Shown piece after piece: positions 18,440-24,876 of a stretch of 64,000 nucleotides of DNA. A program made the translations under genes and the position numbers. Below the pieces are notes generated by a model. The model was not told where the DNA came from, made no database searches, and saw only the letters and a program-made list of their open reading frames with translations. The number at the start of each line of letters is the position of its first letter. Position 1 is the stretch's first letter. Source of the DNA: an uncultured Eubacteriales bacterium (GTDB taxonomy: Bacteria; Bacillota; Clostridia; Oscillospirales; Oscillospiraceae); contig CAKTLJ010000004.1 of the NCBI GenBank assembly GCA_934572535.1, positions 1 through 64,000 on the forward strand, in the 5' to 3' direction.

Positions 18440-19585
18440 TCACTTTCTGTCTGTCCTGGGCGGGCCGTTCCCCGCCCTGCTGCGCAGCAGCCCCAGGGGC
18501 GACCAGGGCGAGTCCTGGCTGAGCACGTCCTGCCCGGCGGACTTCCCCCAGACCAGATAGGTCCGGCCCACCTCCCGCTCGCCCCGGTAAAAGCGCACCG
18601 ACCCGGCGATCTCCCCCTGGGTCAGCGGGGCCCGGGCGTGCTTGGGCAGCTGGAGCCGCGCCGTGACCCCCTCGCCCTGCCTGAGCGGGTAGGCCACCGT
18701 GTCCCGGGCGACCACGGGGACCTGATGCAGCAGGCTCCCCTCCAGCGGCAGGCGGCGCAGGGTCTCCCCCTTCCGCGCCAGCACCCGGCGGGGGTAGGTC
18801 GCAAAGCCGTAGTCCAGCAGGGCCTTGTGGTCGGCCCAGTCGTCTCCGTCGTGGAGGGTCACGCAGACCAGCGTCTGGCCGTCCCGCGCCGCGCTGGAGA
18901 CCAGGGTCCGCCCGGCCTGGCGGGTGTAGCCCGTCTTCATGCCGGTGCAGCCCTCGTACTGCCAGAGGAGCTTGTTGTGGTTGGTGAACTGCCGCCCCTC
19001 CAGGACGATGGAGCGCGTGGCGACGATCTGGGCCACCACCGGGTTCTGGAGACAGGCCGCGCCCAGCCGCGCCATGTCCAGGGCGGTGGAGTAGTGGTCC
19101 GCGTCCCCCAGGCCGTTGGGGTCGGAGAAGTGGGTCCCCCGCATCCCCAGGTCCTCGGCCCGCTGGTTCATCCAGCCCACGAAGGTCTCCACGTCCCCGG
19201 CGCAGTGGGCGGCCAGGGCCACCGCCGCGTCGTTGCCCGAGTGGAGGAGCAGGCCGTAGAGCAGGGTGTTCAGGGTGATCTCCTCCCCCGGCTTGAGGTA
19301 GAGGGAGGTCCCCTCCACCCCCGTCCACTCCGGCCGGATGGTGATGGTCTGGGACAGGTCGTCCAGCGCTTCCGCCGCCACCAGGGCGGTCATCAGCTTG
19401 GTGATGCTGGCGATGGCCCGCGCCTCGTTTTCATTCCGGGCGTAGAGGACGCGGCCGGACGCCGCGTCCAGCAAAACAGCGGAGGCCGCGGAAACCGCCG
19501 GCGCCTCCGCCGCCATGGTATGGATCAGCAGCCCTGGCCAGAGGGCGCAGAGCGCCGCCGCCAAGGCGATCAGTTTTCTTCCCAC
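18440..19585 (-). CDS. D-alanyl-D-alanine carboxypeptidase (class A, DacF/PBP5 type)
   Basis: Removes the terminal D-alanine from peptidoglycan pentapeptides outside the cell; DacF-type members act on the spore cortex. I chose the GTG start because GGAGGG lies seven bases upstream, giving 381 residues; an ATG 15 bases earlier lacks a ribosome-binding site. A signal peptide occupies the first 25-30 residues. The three active-site motifs are intact: SITK (Ser60, Lys63), SGN (Ser116) and KTG (Lys217). A C-terminal beta domain follows. It lies next to ytfJ, so a sporulation role is plausible but not proved. Confidence 0.92.
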   Translation of the reverse strand: MGRKLIALAAALCALWPGLLIHTMAAEAPAVSAASAVLLDAASGRVLYARNENEARAIASITKLMTALVAAEALDDLSQTITIRPEWTGVEGTSLYLKPGEEITLNTLLYGLLLHSGNDAAVALAAHCAGDVETFVGWMNQRAEDLGMRGTHFSDPNGLGDADHYSTALDMARLGAACLQNPVVAQIVATRSIVLEGRQFTNHNKLLWQYEGCTGMKTGYTRQAGRTLVSSAARDGQTLVCVTLHDGDDWADHKALLDYGFATYPRRVLARKGETLRRLPLEGSLLHQVPVVARDTVAYPLRQGEGVTARLQLPKHARAPLTQGEIAGSVRFYRGEREVGRTYLVWGKSAGQDVLSQDSPWSPLGLLRSRAGNGPPRTDRK

Positions 19586-19635
19586 AAGGCTTCCCTCCAT
19601 ACAAACAAAGGATAGCGTTAGTATGGAGGGTTTTC

Positions 19636-20031
19636 TCAGTCCTTATCCGTGCCCTTGGCCTTCTTTTTGTCCTTGAAGTCGGTGAGCATGGTCATGAGGT
19701 CGGGGATCTTTTCCACAATGCGGTCCACGCTGTTCTCGGCGGGGGCCGCCATGGGCAGGACCCGCACCGCGCCGCCGCTGACCACCAGGAAGCACACGGG
19801 GATCACCTTCACCCCCGCGCCGCCGCCGCCGCCGAAGGGATTGTCCTTCTCCGCCTTGGCGGGGAACTCCGAGCCGCCGGTGCCGAAGCCGAAGGAGATC
19901 TTGGAGACGGGAATGATGGTCACGTCCTCCACCACGATGGGATCTCCCACCACCGTGTTGGCGTCCACCGTCTCGCGGATCTTCTGGATGGTGCTGGCCA
20001 TCAGTTCATTGATCGGATGATTCTTTTCCAT
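19636..20031 (-). CDS. ytfJ: Sporulation protein YtfJ (GerW family)
   Basis: A 131-residue YtfJ/GerW protein, needed for proper spore germination in Bacillus. Diagnostic are the VVGDPI segment, the ISFGFGTGGSEF motif near residue 45, a glycine-rich FGGGGGAG loop, and the VLPM end of the core. Its ATG overlaps the end of the DUF2953 gene by 26 bases; this ytfJ-DUF2953 pairing is widespread in spore formers. Confidence 0.92.
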   Translation of the reverse strand: MEKNHPINELMASTIQKIRETVDANTVVGDPIVVEDVTIIPVSKISFGFGTGGSEFPAKAEKDNPFGGGGGAGVKVIPVCFLVVSGGAVRVLPMAAPAENSVDRIVEKIPDLMTMLTDFKDKKKAKGTDKD

Positions 20032-20689
20032 GGTTGACTTCCCCTTTCTTTTCTTGGGCCGCCGGTCGGGGCGGTTTGGTGCGCGTCCGATGGTCCCACA
20101 GGACCTGCAAGCTCCGGAGCCCCGCCGGGAGGGCAATGGCCAGCAGCTGGGCCAGGGTCAGGGACAGGCCCGCCCGGATGTACGCCCGGGGCACCTCGGC
20201 CAGGAAGTCCACGGAGAGGGACACCTGCCGGTTTTTGATGATAAAGTTGGCCTCCAGACAGGCCAGAAGGGCCTCGACGACCGCCCAGCCCCGCCCGTAG
20301 TGGATGCCCGCGTCGGCGGGGTCCTCCTCCGCCCAGGTCACGTCGATGGTCAGCTCGTCGATGCGCAGCTTGTGCCGGAAGCGTCCGGCCGCCACCTTCA
20401 CCACGGGCAGCAGGTCCCAGACCAGGTCCAAGGCCCCGCCCAGGTCCCGTTTCCCGGGGCCCTTCGCGGGCTTGTCCCCCTGCTTGGCGGCCTTGGCCGC
20501 CTGCTTCCGCTTCTTTTTTGCTTCCTTGTCCGGGTCCTTTTGGGCGGGATAGACCTGGACCAGCTTTGGCCCCACCCGCAGCTTCACCCAGGGGCCGGTC
20601 CCGTCGTAGCAGGCCAGGACCCCCAGCCGGACCGTGCAGGCCAAAAGGACGAGGAGGGCCAGGACCGCCAAGAGGATCCATCCGATCAC
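20006..20689 (-). CDS. DUF2953 membrane-anchored protein
   Basis: A 227-residue protein starting at GTG. It has one N-terminal membrane helix (WILLAVLALLVLLACTV), a lysine-rich segment at about 50-80, and then the DUF2953 domain (AGIHYGRGWAVVEALL in the middle). Function is unknown, but the gene neighbours ytfJ in many Clostridia. The start overlaps the stop of a small upstream ORF in a GTGA arrangement, and its end overlaps ytfJ, so three products appear to be translationally coupled. Confidence 0.85.
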   Translation of the reverse strand: MIGWILLAVLALLVLLACTVRLGVLACYDGTGPWVKLRVGPKLVQVYPAQKDPDKEAKKKRKQAAKAAKQGDKPAKGPGKRDLGGALDLVWDLLPVVKVAAGRFRHKLRIDELTIDVTWAEEDPADAGIHYGRGWAVVEALLACLEANFIIKNRQVSLSVDFLAEVPRAYIRAGLSLTLAQLLAIALPAGLRSLQVLWDHRTRTKPPRPAAQEKKGEVNHGKESSDQ

Positions 20690-20805
20690 GGCGCCGTCCC
20701 CCCTTCCTTCTCCGCCTCAGGCAGCGCGGGCCGGGAGCGCGGCCGCCCCCAGGCGGCCGGGATGCCCTCCGGGCCGCGCCTTCCCTTCTCATGTTCCAAG
20801 GCCAT
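20686..20805 (-). CDS. Possible 37-39 residue protein coupled to the DUF2953 gene
   Basis: A short open frame (39 codons from ATG, 37 from a TTG six bases later) lies between the site-2 protease and DUF2953 genes. GGAAGGAGG lies one base before the ATG, too close, but seven bases before the TTG, a good fit. Its TGA overlaps the GTG of the next gene by GTGA. The product is charged and proline/arginine-rich (about EHEKGRRGPEGIP), with no helix or domain I recognise. It may be a real peptide or merely a translated leader for coupling. Confidence 0.4.
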   Translation of the reverse strand: MALEHEKGRRGPEGIPAAWGRPRSRPALPEAEKEGGTAP

Positions 20806-20845
20806 CCCTCCTTCCGCCCAGACTGAACGAGCGCTCCACGGGCCG

Positions 20846-21529
20846 TTACCTCAGCAGGCCGAGCACGCCGTAGTAGGCGAACTCGGAATAGTGGAGCATG
20901 AAGTTGGTCAGGAGCGTCCTGGCCCCGTCCAGGAACCCGTCGAACCAGCCAAACCACAGCACGGCCATGAGGACGATCATGCCGAACCACTCCAGCTGCA
21001 TCCACCGGACGTAGAGGTGGTCGGGCAGGAACATGGCCACCACCTTGGAGCCGTCCAGCGGCGGGAAGGGGATCAGGTTGAAGACCCCCAGGCCGATGTT
21101 CAGCAGCACCAGCAGGTAGCAGAACTGGAAGGCCAGCGCGGCCCCGCCGGTCTGCCCCCGAAGGTGCATCACCGCCGCCAGGGCGTTGGCCCCGATGGCG
21201 GCCAGATAGGCCAGGACGAAGTTGGACAGCGGCCCGGCCAGGGCCGTGACGGCCATGCCCTGCTTGGGCTTTTTGAAATAGCGGGGGTCCACCGGCACGG
21301 GCTTGGCCCAGCCGAAGCCCACCGTGACCATCATCAGCAGGCCGAACACGTCCAGATGGTGGAGGGGATTCAGGGACAAGCGGTGGTTCCTTTTCGCGGT
21401 GGGATCGCCCAGCTTGTAGGCCGCCAGCCCGTGGCTGACCTCGTGGACCACCAGGCAGAGCAGGATGGCCACGATGCGCAAGATCATGGTCCCCATCCCC
21501 TGCCAGTCTACCCCATGGACAAGACTCAT
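20846..21529 (-). CDS. Site-2 protease family (M50) membrane metalloprotease
   Basis: A 227-residue integral membrane zinc protease of the compact M50 type. The zinc-binding HEVSHG motif lies at about residues 28-33 and the distal aspartate in NLIPFPPLDGSK near residue 158. About five membrane helices are predictable. A GGAGAAACGCT ribosome-binding site precedes the ATG. Family members cleave transmembrane substrates; the substrate here is not known. Confidence 0.92.
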   Translation of the reverse strand: MSLVHGVDWQGMGTMILRIVAILLCLVVHEVSHGLAAYKLGDPTAKRNHRLSLNPLHHLDVFGLLMMVTVGFGWAKPVPVDPRYFKKPKQGMAVTALAGPLSNFVLAYLAAIGANALAAVMHLRGQTGGAALAFQFCYLLVLLNIGLGVFNLIPFPPLDGSKVVAMFLPDHLYVRWMQLEWFGMIVLMAVLWFGWFDGFLDGARTLLTNFMLHYSEFAYYGVLGLLR

Positions 21530-21656
21530 AGCGTTTCTCCTCTCCCCAGTATGCCAACGCGCGGCGCGCTTTACGCGGGCTGCGGCGTCCGTGCAATATC
21601 AGATAGTAAATTATATCAAAAAAGTCTCCGTCTGGCAAGAAAAAGGCGGGGCAGTT

Positions 21657-22271
21657 TCACCCCGCCCCGCTTCGTTCGGGTCCGTGCCGCTGCCGGCAGA
21701 GGAGCCAGCCGCCGCAGAGGGCCAGCAGGAAGCTGCCCGTCTTGCCCAGGACCCACAGGCCCACGGCCAGCAGCAGGCCCCCCAGCACCCGGGTCAGGCC
21801 TCCCTCCAGCCGGTCGCCCCAGTCGGGGCCAGCCAGCTGGGCAAAGACCGCCCGGAAGGCCCGGCCGCCGTCCAGCGGGTCGGCGGGCAGGAGGTTGAAC
21901 AGCCCCAGGACCAGACTCACGCCGGTGAGCAGGTAGGCGTCCTCGCTCCCCAGCCACCGCCCCCAGCTTCCCGCCAGCAAGGCCAGCAGGAGGCTGGCCG
22001 CCGGACCGGCCAGGGCCGTCAGGCACTCCTCCCAGTAGGAAAAGAGCCTGGCCCGGGCGGGAACGATGACCGCCCCCACCCCGGTCAGGCGAAAGGCCTC
22101 CACCCGGCCGCCCAGGGCGCGGATGGCCGCCCAGTGTCCCAGCTCGTGGACCAGGCAGGCCAGCAGGAACCAGAACAGAAGCCGAAGGGACGCCACCAGC
22201 AGCAGCGCCCCCAAGACCAGCCAAAATCCGCCGGTGCTATGGATCCTGTCAGGTATCCTGTGCCGTACCAT
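21657..22271 (-). CDS. SpoIVFB-like site-2 protease
   Basis: A second M50 protease of 204 residues, with HELGH (about residues 39-43) and NLLPADPLDGGR (about 127-138) supplying zinc ligands, and roughly five membrane helices. The lack of a PDZ or CBS domain and the neighbouring single-pass protein resemble the SpoIVFA-SpoIVFB pair, in which SpoIVFB cleaves pro-sigma-K during sporulation. The ATG chosen overlaps the preceding gene by 23 bases. No sigma-K gene lies in the window. Confidence 0.85.
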   Translation of the reverse strand: MVRHRIPDRIHSTGGFWLVLGALLLVASLRLLFWFLLACLVHELGHWAAIRALGGRVEAFRLTGVGAVIVPARARLFSYWEECLTALAGPAASLLLALLAGSWGRWLGSEDAYLLTGVSLVLGLFNLLPADPLDGGRAFRAVFAQLAGPDWGDRLEGGLTRVLGGLLLAVGLWVLGKTGSFLLALCGGWLLCRQRHGPERSGAG

Positions 22272-22617
22272 GCTCACCCCCCGGCGCCTCCTGCCCCGCT
22301 TCGCGCGGCCCGTCTTTGGCTTCCTCCTCCCGTTCGGAAAACACCGAGCCCCACAGCGCGTGGAAGGTCTCCACCGCCTCGCCCTGGGAGAAGGACTCCC
22401 CCATCCGGGCAAAGACCGCCTGGAAGTCCGTGTCGGCCCGGACCAGCTCGCTCACCGCGGAGGACGCCCGGGAGAGCGGCCCCAGATCGACGCCCCGCCC
22501 CACGAACACCACGCCGAAGAGCAGGACGCAGGCCACCAGCTGGCGAAAGCGCCGCCGCTCCCCGTCGGAGAGGGCGCTCTTTTTTCCGTTCGGCTTTCCT
22601 GTCCGTGCTTCTGCCAT
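22249..22617 (-). CDS. Single-pass membrane protein upstream of the SpoIVFB-like protease (short SpoIVFA-like?)
   Basis: A 122-residue protein: a basic, lysine/arginine-rich N-terminus, one membrane helix (LVACVLLFGVVFVG, about residues 27-40), then an 80-residue outer segment with an acidic, glycine-rich end. SpoIVFA-type proteins share the basic N-terminus and single helix but carry a LytM/M23 domain afterwards; none exists here, and the frame stops inside the start of the protease gene. The position argues for a partner of the protease, while sequence similarity to SpoIVFA cannot be claimed. The ATG follows GGAAGGAAGG. Confidence 0.65.
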   Translation of the reverse strand: MAEARTGKPNGKKSALSDGERRRFRQLVACVLLFGVVFVGRGVDLGPLSRASSAVSELVRADTDFQAVFARMGESFSQGEAVETFHALWGSVFSEREEEAKDGPREAGQEAPGGEHGTAQDT

Positions 22618-22701
22618 CGCGCACACCTTCCTTCCCTGGTTTCTTCTTCATGGTATGGGACAAGGGCGCGGAATATGCGGGAGAAAAATCCGGTCTTTTC
22701 C

Positions 22702-22730
22702 TTGACAATCCAGGACAGGTTGAGTATAAT
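22702..22730 (+). promoter_or_regulatory. Strong promoter of tRNA-Pro
   Basis: A perfect TTGACA and a perfect TATAAT are separated by 17 bases, about 28 bases before the tRNA gene. Confidence 0.9.
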
Positions 22731-22758
22731 GGGATAGCTTAATTTAGGATAGCAATAT

Positions 22759-22835
22759 CCGGGTGTGGCGAAGCTTGGTATCGCGCTTGGTTCGGGTCCA
22801 AGAGGCCGTGGGTTCGAATCCCGCCACTCGGACCA
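22759..22835 (+). tRNA. tRNA-Pro (anticodon CGG)
   Basis: A complete cloverleaf of 77 bases. The acceptor stem pairs 22759-22765 with 22825-22831, with one G-U pair. The anticodon stem (CTTGG/CCAAG) holds a seven-base loop with CGG at 22793-22795. The T arm has GGTTCGAATCC, and CCA is encoded at the 3' end. It reads the CCG proline codon, which is common in this GC-rich genome. Confidence 0.97.
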
Positions 22836-22874
22836 AAATCGGCAAGTTTCTGGGGAAACTTGCCGATTTTGCAT
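22836..22874 (+). terminator. Intrinsic terminator after tRNA-Pro
   Basis: A 14-15 bp perfect stem starting right after the CCA, a six-base loop, and a T-rich tail (TTTTGCATTTTATT). Confidence 0.9.
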
Positions 22875-22986
22875 TTTATTCGACGGTTTCTTCGCGCAGC
22901 GGGTCTTTGAACAGGGCCCTCATAGAATCGCTGCCTTGCACAATGATGACCCCACCTACAATAATCCAGCTGGGTCGTGTTTGCTG

Positions 22987-23598
22987 TTATTTAAGCGCAT
23001 TGTCCGCCACAAACCGAATAGTTGCGATCTCAGATTCCATTTGCTCATAGTCTGCCAATGTTTCCGGCGTACACTGCACATCGCTGGCATAATAAAGCAG
23101 GTATGTCCCGTCTTGCGTGGTCATGATATACTCGCAACGGGCGTAACTCCACTCTCCGCCAGCGTCCACCTGATCCTTTGTCAGCTGCGCATCCCATAGC
23201 GTAATGTAAAACAACATTCCTCCGCTGGAAAGCGTTTCGCTGCTTCCGCCCATTGCTTCGCGGATCGCAGGGTTGTAGACATAATACGCAGTACCGTCCT
23301 CGTCCTGTTCCAATGCGTATTTCCCTTTCCAGCTATCGGGCAGAATCAACGTAAGTCCGATGGCGTCGATCTCGATCCTTTCCTGTTCAACCGGGACCTC
23401 CACCCTGGTTTCTTTCGCAAAGGCCAGTGCGCCCACCGTAAAGCTGCATACCATCAAAGCGAGGACTGCTGCAATGGCCGAAAATCGTTTGAACGCCTTT
23501 CGACGATGCTGTTGGGCGTAATTCGGAATATGCTCTGCCTGCTGCACAAGGCGGTCATCCATATTCCCAATATGGTCGGAGAGTTGTTCCTTCTTCAT
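22987..23598 (-). CDS. Membrane-anchored probable anti-sigma factor
   Basis: A 203-residue protein with a cytoplasmic N-terminus of about 37 residues, one membrane helix (FSAIAAVLALMVCSFTVGALAF, about 38-60) and an outer domain resembling DUF4367 proteins (IGLTLILPDSWKGKY, GGMLFYITLWD). It overlaps the sigma-factor gene by four bases, the usual sigma/anti-sigma arrangement, so it probably holds that sigma factor inactive until an outside signal arrives. GC content is visibly lower than in the flanking genes. No zinc-binding anti-sigma motif is visible. Confidence 0.75.
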   Translation of the reverse strand: MKKEQLSDHIGNMDDRLVQQAEHIPNYAQQHRRKAFKRFSAIAAVLALMVCSFTVGALAFAKETRVEVPVEQERIEIDAIGLTLILPDSWKGKYALEQDEDGTAYYVYNPAIREAMGGSSETLSSGGMLFYITLWDAQLTKDQVDAGGEWSYARCEYIMTTQDGTYLLYYASDVQCTPETLADYEQMESEIATIRFVADNALK

Positions 23599-24152
23599 AG
23601 TTCGATCCCCTCACTTTCCAAGTATTTTCTCAACTTCAAACGCAACTCATACAGAATCGATTTTACTTTACTTTGGCTAAAACCCGTCTTTTGGCAAATG
23701 GCTTCCATCGAATCAAAATACCAGTATCGCCGAATGAAAATATTCCGTTTTTCAATTCCCTGTTCCCAGAGGAATGTGTCGATCGCACTTTCGATGTGCT
23801 TGCTCTCCATCTCGCTTTCCACGCTGAATGTCCCAGACACACAGTCCCCCAATTCATCCAGAGACAGAAGCGCAGAGGGATTGCGCTTTGCGGCAGAGAG
23901 GTATTCCCACTTTTTTAGCGCCAAATTCCTTGTAATTCTGCTGATAAAAGCAGAAAAGCGGTTTGGCCTTTGGGGAGGGATCGCATTCCAAACGGCAAAG
24001 TAGGTATCATTCACGCATTCTTCACAGTCCTCATGATTTTTGAGGATATTTTTTGCAATATAGGAGCACAAGTTTCCATATTTGATCGACGTTTCATGGA
24101 TCGCATCCTCATCTCTTTTCCAGTATAGATCAATGAGCCTATTGTCCTCCAA
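23595..24152 (-). CDS. Sigma-70 family (ECF-like) RNA polymerase sigma factor
   Basis: A 185-residue sigma factor with region 2 at about residues 10-80 (CEECVNDTYFAVWNAIPP is the characteristic part) and region 4 helix-turn-helix near the C-terminus (SMEAICQKTGFSQSKVKSIL). The TTG start is chosen because AAAGGAGGG lies eight to nine bases upstream; an ATG 42 bases earlier has none. A weak promoter (TTGACG-N19-TAGAAT) lies upstream. The pair is AT-richer than its surroundings, hinting at separate origin. Target promoters are unknown. Confidence 0.85.
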   Translation of the reverse strand: MEDNRLIDLYWKRDEDAIHETSIKYGNLCSYIAKNILKNHEDCEECVNDTYFAVWNAIPPQRPNRFSAFISRITRNLALKKWEYLSAAKRNPSALLSLDELGDCVSGTFSVESEMESKHIESAIDTFLWEQGIEKRNIFIRRYWYFDSMEAICQKTGFSQSKVKSILYELRLKLRKYLESEGIEL

Positions 24153-24269
24153 AGGTATCCCTCCTTTGCGCACTATTCCAAAAGCTGCTTTCACTTAACA
24201 AGTACGATTCTACTGGAAATGGTTGTAGGACCGTCAAAAATATAACACACTTTTTCTCCCTGACTCCAT

Positions 24270-24320
24270 GCAGACCCCTTCGGCGTTGGCGTCGATCTGC
24301 TCGTGAGCGGCGAAGAATGA
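24270..24320 (+). pseudogene. 3' remnant of the FAD/DUF1667 oxidoreductase gene
   Basis: Seventeen in-frame codons including the TGA stop are identical to the end of the oxidoreductase gene at 34491-35852. There is no start codon or upstream coding sequence, so the fragment is a by-product of the segment duplication and not a gene. Confidence 0.85.
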
Positions 24321-24375
24321 AACAGAGGCTGCCCCGCGTGATCTCTTTCCATCACGCGGGGCAGCCTCTGTTTTT
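24321..24375. terminator. 22-bp perfect terminator hairpin in the duplicated segment
   Basis: Arms 24321-24342 and 24351-24372 pair perfectly across an eight-base loop and are followed by TTTTT on the plus strand. The minus strand of this copy has only TT at the matching place. In the parent copy one pair becomes G-U. Confidence 0.85.
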
Positions 24376-24623
24376 CAGTCCCGAAGGTTGGTCAGCTTGT
24401 TCTTGATGAGGTAGAGGTGCTTTCCGTCGGCGGTGAGGCGGGCGTTGTCCAGCACCTCCGGCGCTTCCCGCATGATCTCCCTTAACTTGTTCATGGCGAT
24501 GACGATGACGGGATTCTTCAGCATGGACAGCTTATAGACCCATCTGTACACGCCATCGGGGCACAGGCGGAGCGTCTCCGTGACCCCTTCCCCTCTGAAC
24601 TCTGTTGTTCTCTTGTTGGCCAT
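24375..24623 (-). CDS. Chimeric 82-residue ORF joined by the segment duplication
   Basis: The first 38 codons (MANKRTTEFRGEG, then LCPDGVYRWVY) match the start of a hypothetical membrane protein family I have seen in Firmicutes. The last 44 codons lie in the 240-bp repeat and equal the C-terminus of the protein at 35907-36311 (VIVIAMNKLREIM, KHLYLIKNKL). The join is in frame. A GGAGGGG ribosome-binding site lies seven bases before the ATG, so it can be translated. It is best explained as a gene whose 3' end was replaced. Whether the product has any function is unknown. Confidence 0.7.
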   Translation of the reverse strand: MANKRTTEFRGEGVTETLRLCPDGVYRWVYKLSMLKNPVIVIAMNKLREIMREAPEVLDNARLTADGKHLYLIKNKLTNLRD

Positions 24624-24711
24624 ATCGCATCCCCTCCGAATCTCTGTTTCGTAAATGTAATGCCGCAAAAGCAACTTTTCAATAAAATCAGAGAACTTCG
24701 TTCCCTCCTTC

Positions 24712-24740
24712 TTGACAAGGCCTTTTTCGGATGTTACCCT
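24712..24740 (+). promoter_or_regulatory. Possible promoter of a small RNA
   Basis: A perfect TTGACA is followed after 17 bases by TACCCT, a poor -10 box, directly ahead of the structured sequence at 24747-24817. Confidence 0.35.
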
Positions 24741-24746
24741 TCTCCT

Positions 24747-24817
24747 GTAACCACTCCGATCGCAGGGCATAGGCATTTGGAAGCCTATGCCCGAAAGCAG
24801 ACGAGTGGTTCTTTTTT
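24747..24817 (+). ncRNA. Candidate small structured RNA with its own terminator
   Basis: An outer stem (AACCACTC at 24749-24756 with GAGTGGTT at 24803-24810) encloses a perfect ten-base inner stem (24765-24774 with 24783-24792), and the outer stem is followed by CTTTTTT. The whole could be a 65-70 base transcript or a two-level terminator. I do not recognise the family. It lies between the Fic gene and the chimeric ORF, on the opposite strand to both. Confidence 0.5.
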
Positions 24818-24876
24818 GCCATCGCCTACAAAAAGCCGCAACCGAGTGAGGGTACATCACATAGGTCAAAAGGCCA

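Larger units (their letters stand above)
24270..24509. repeat. 240-bp duplicated segment, derived copy
   Basis: These 240 bases match 35802-36041 in the same orientation with one difference (C at 24332, T at 35864). The segment contains the last 17 codons of the FAD oxidoreductase gene, a terminator hairpin, and the 3' part of an opposite-strand gene. In the other copy both genes are whole, so this copy is the derived one. Its ends show no transposase, inverted repeat or obvious target-site duplication. Confidence 0.95.

Noticed and set aside
24270..24509. The duplicated segment as an insertion sequence
   Set aside because: It contains no transposase, no terminal inverted repeats and no clear target duplication. 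Its contents are the ends of two ordinary genes and a terminator.
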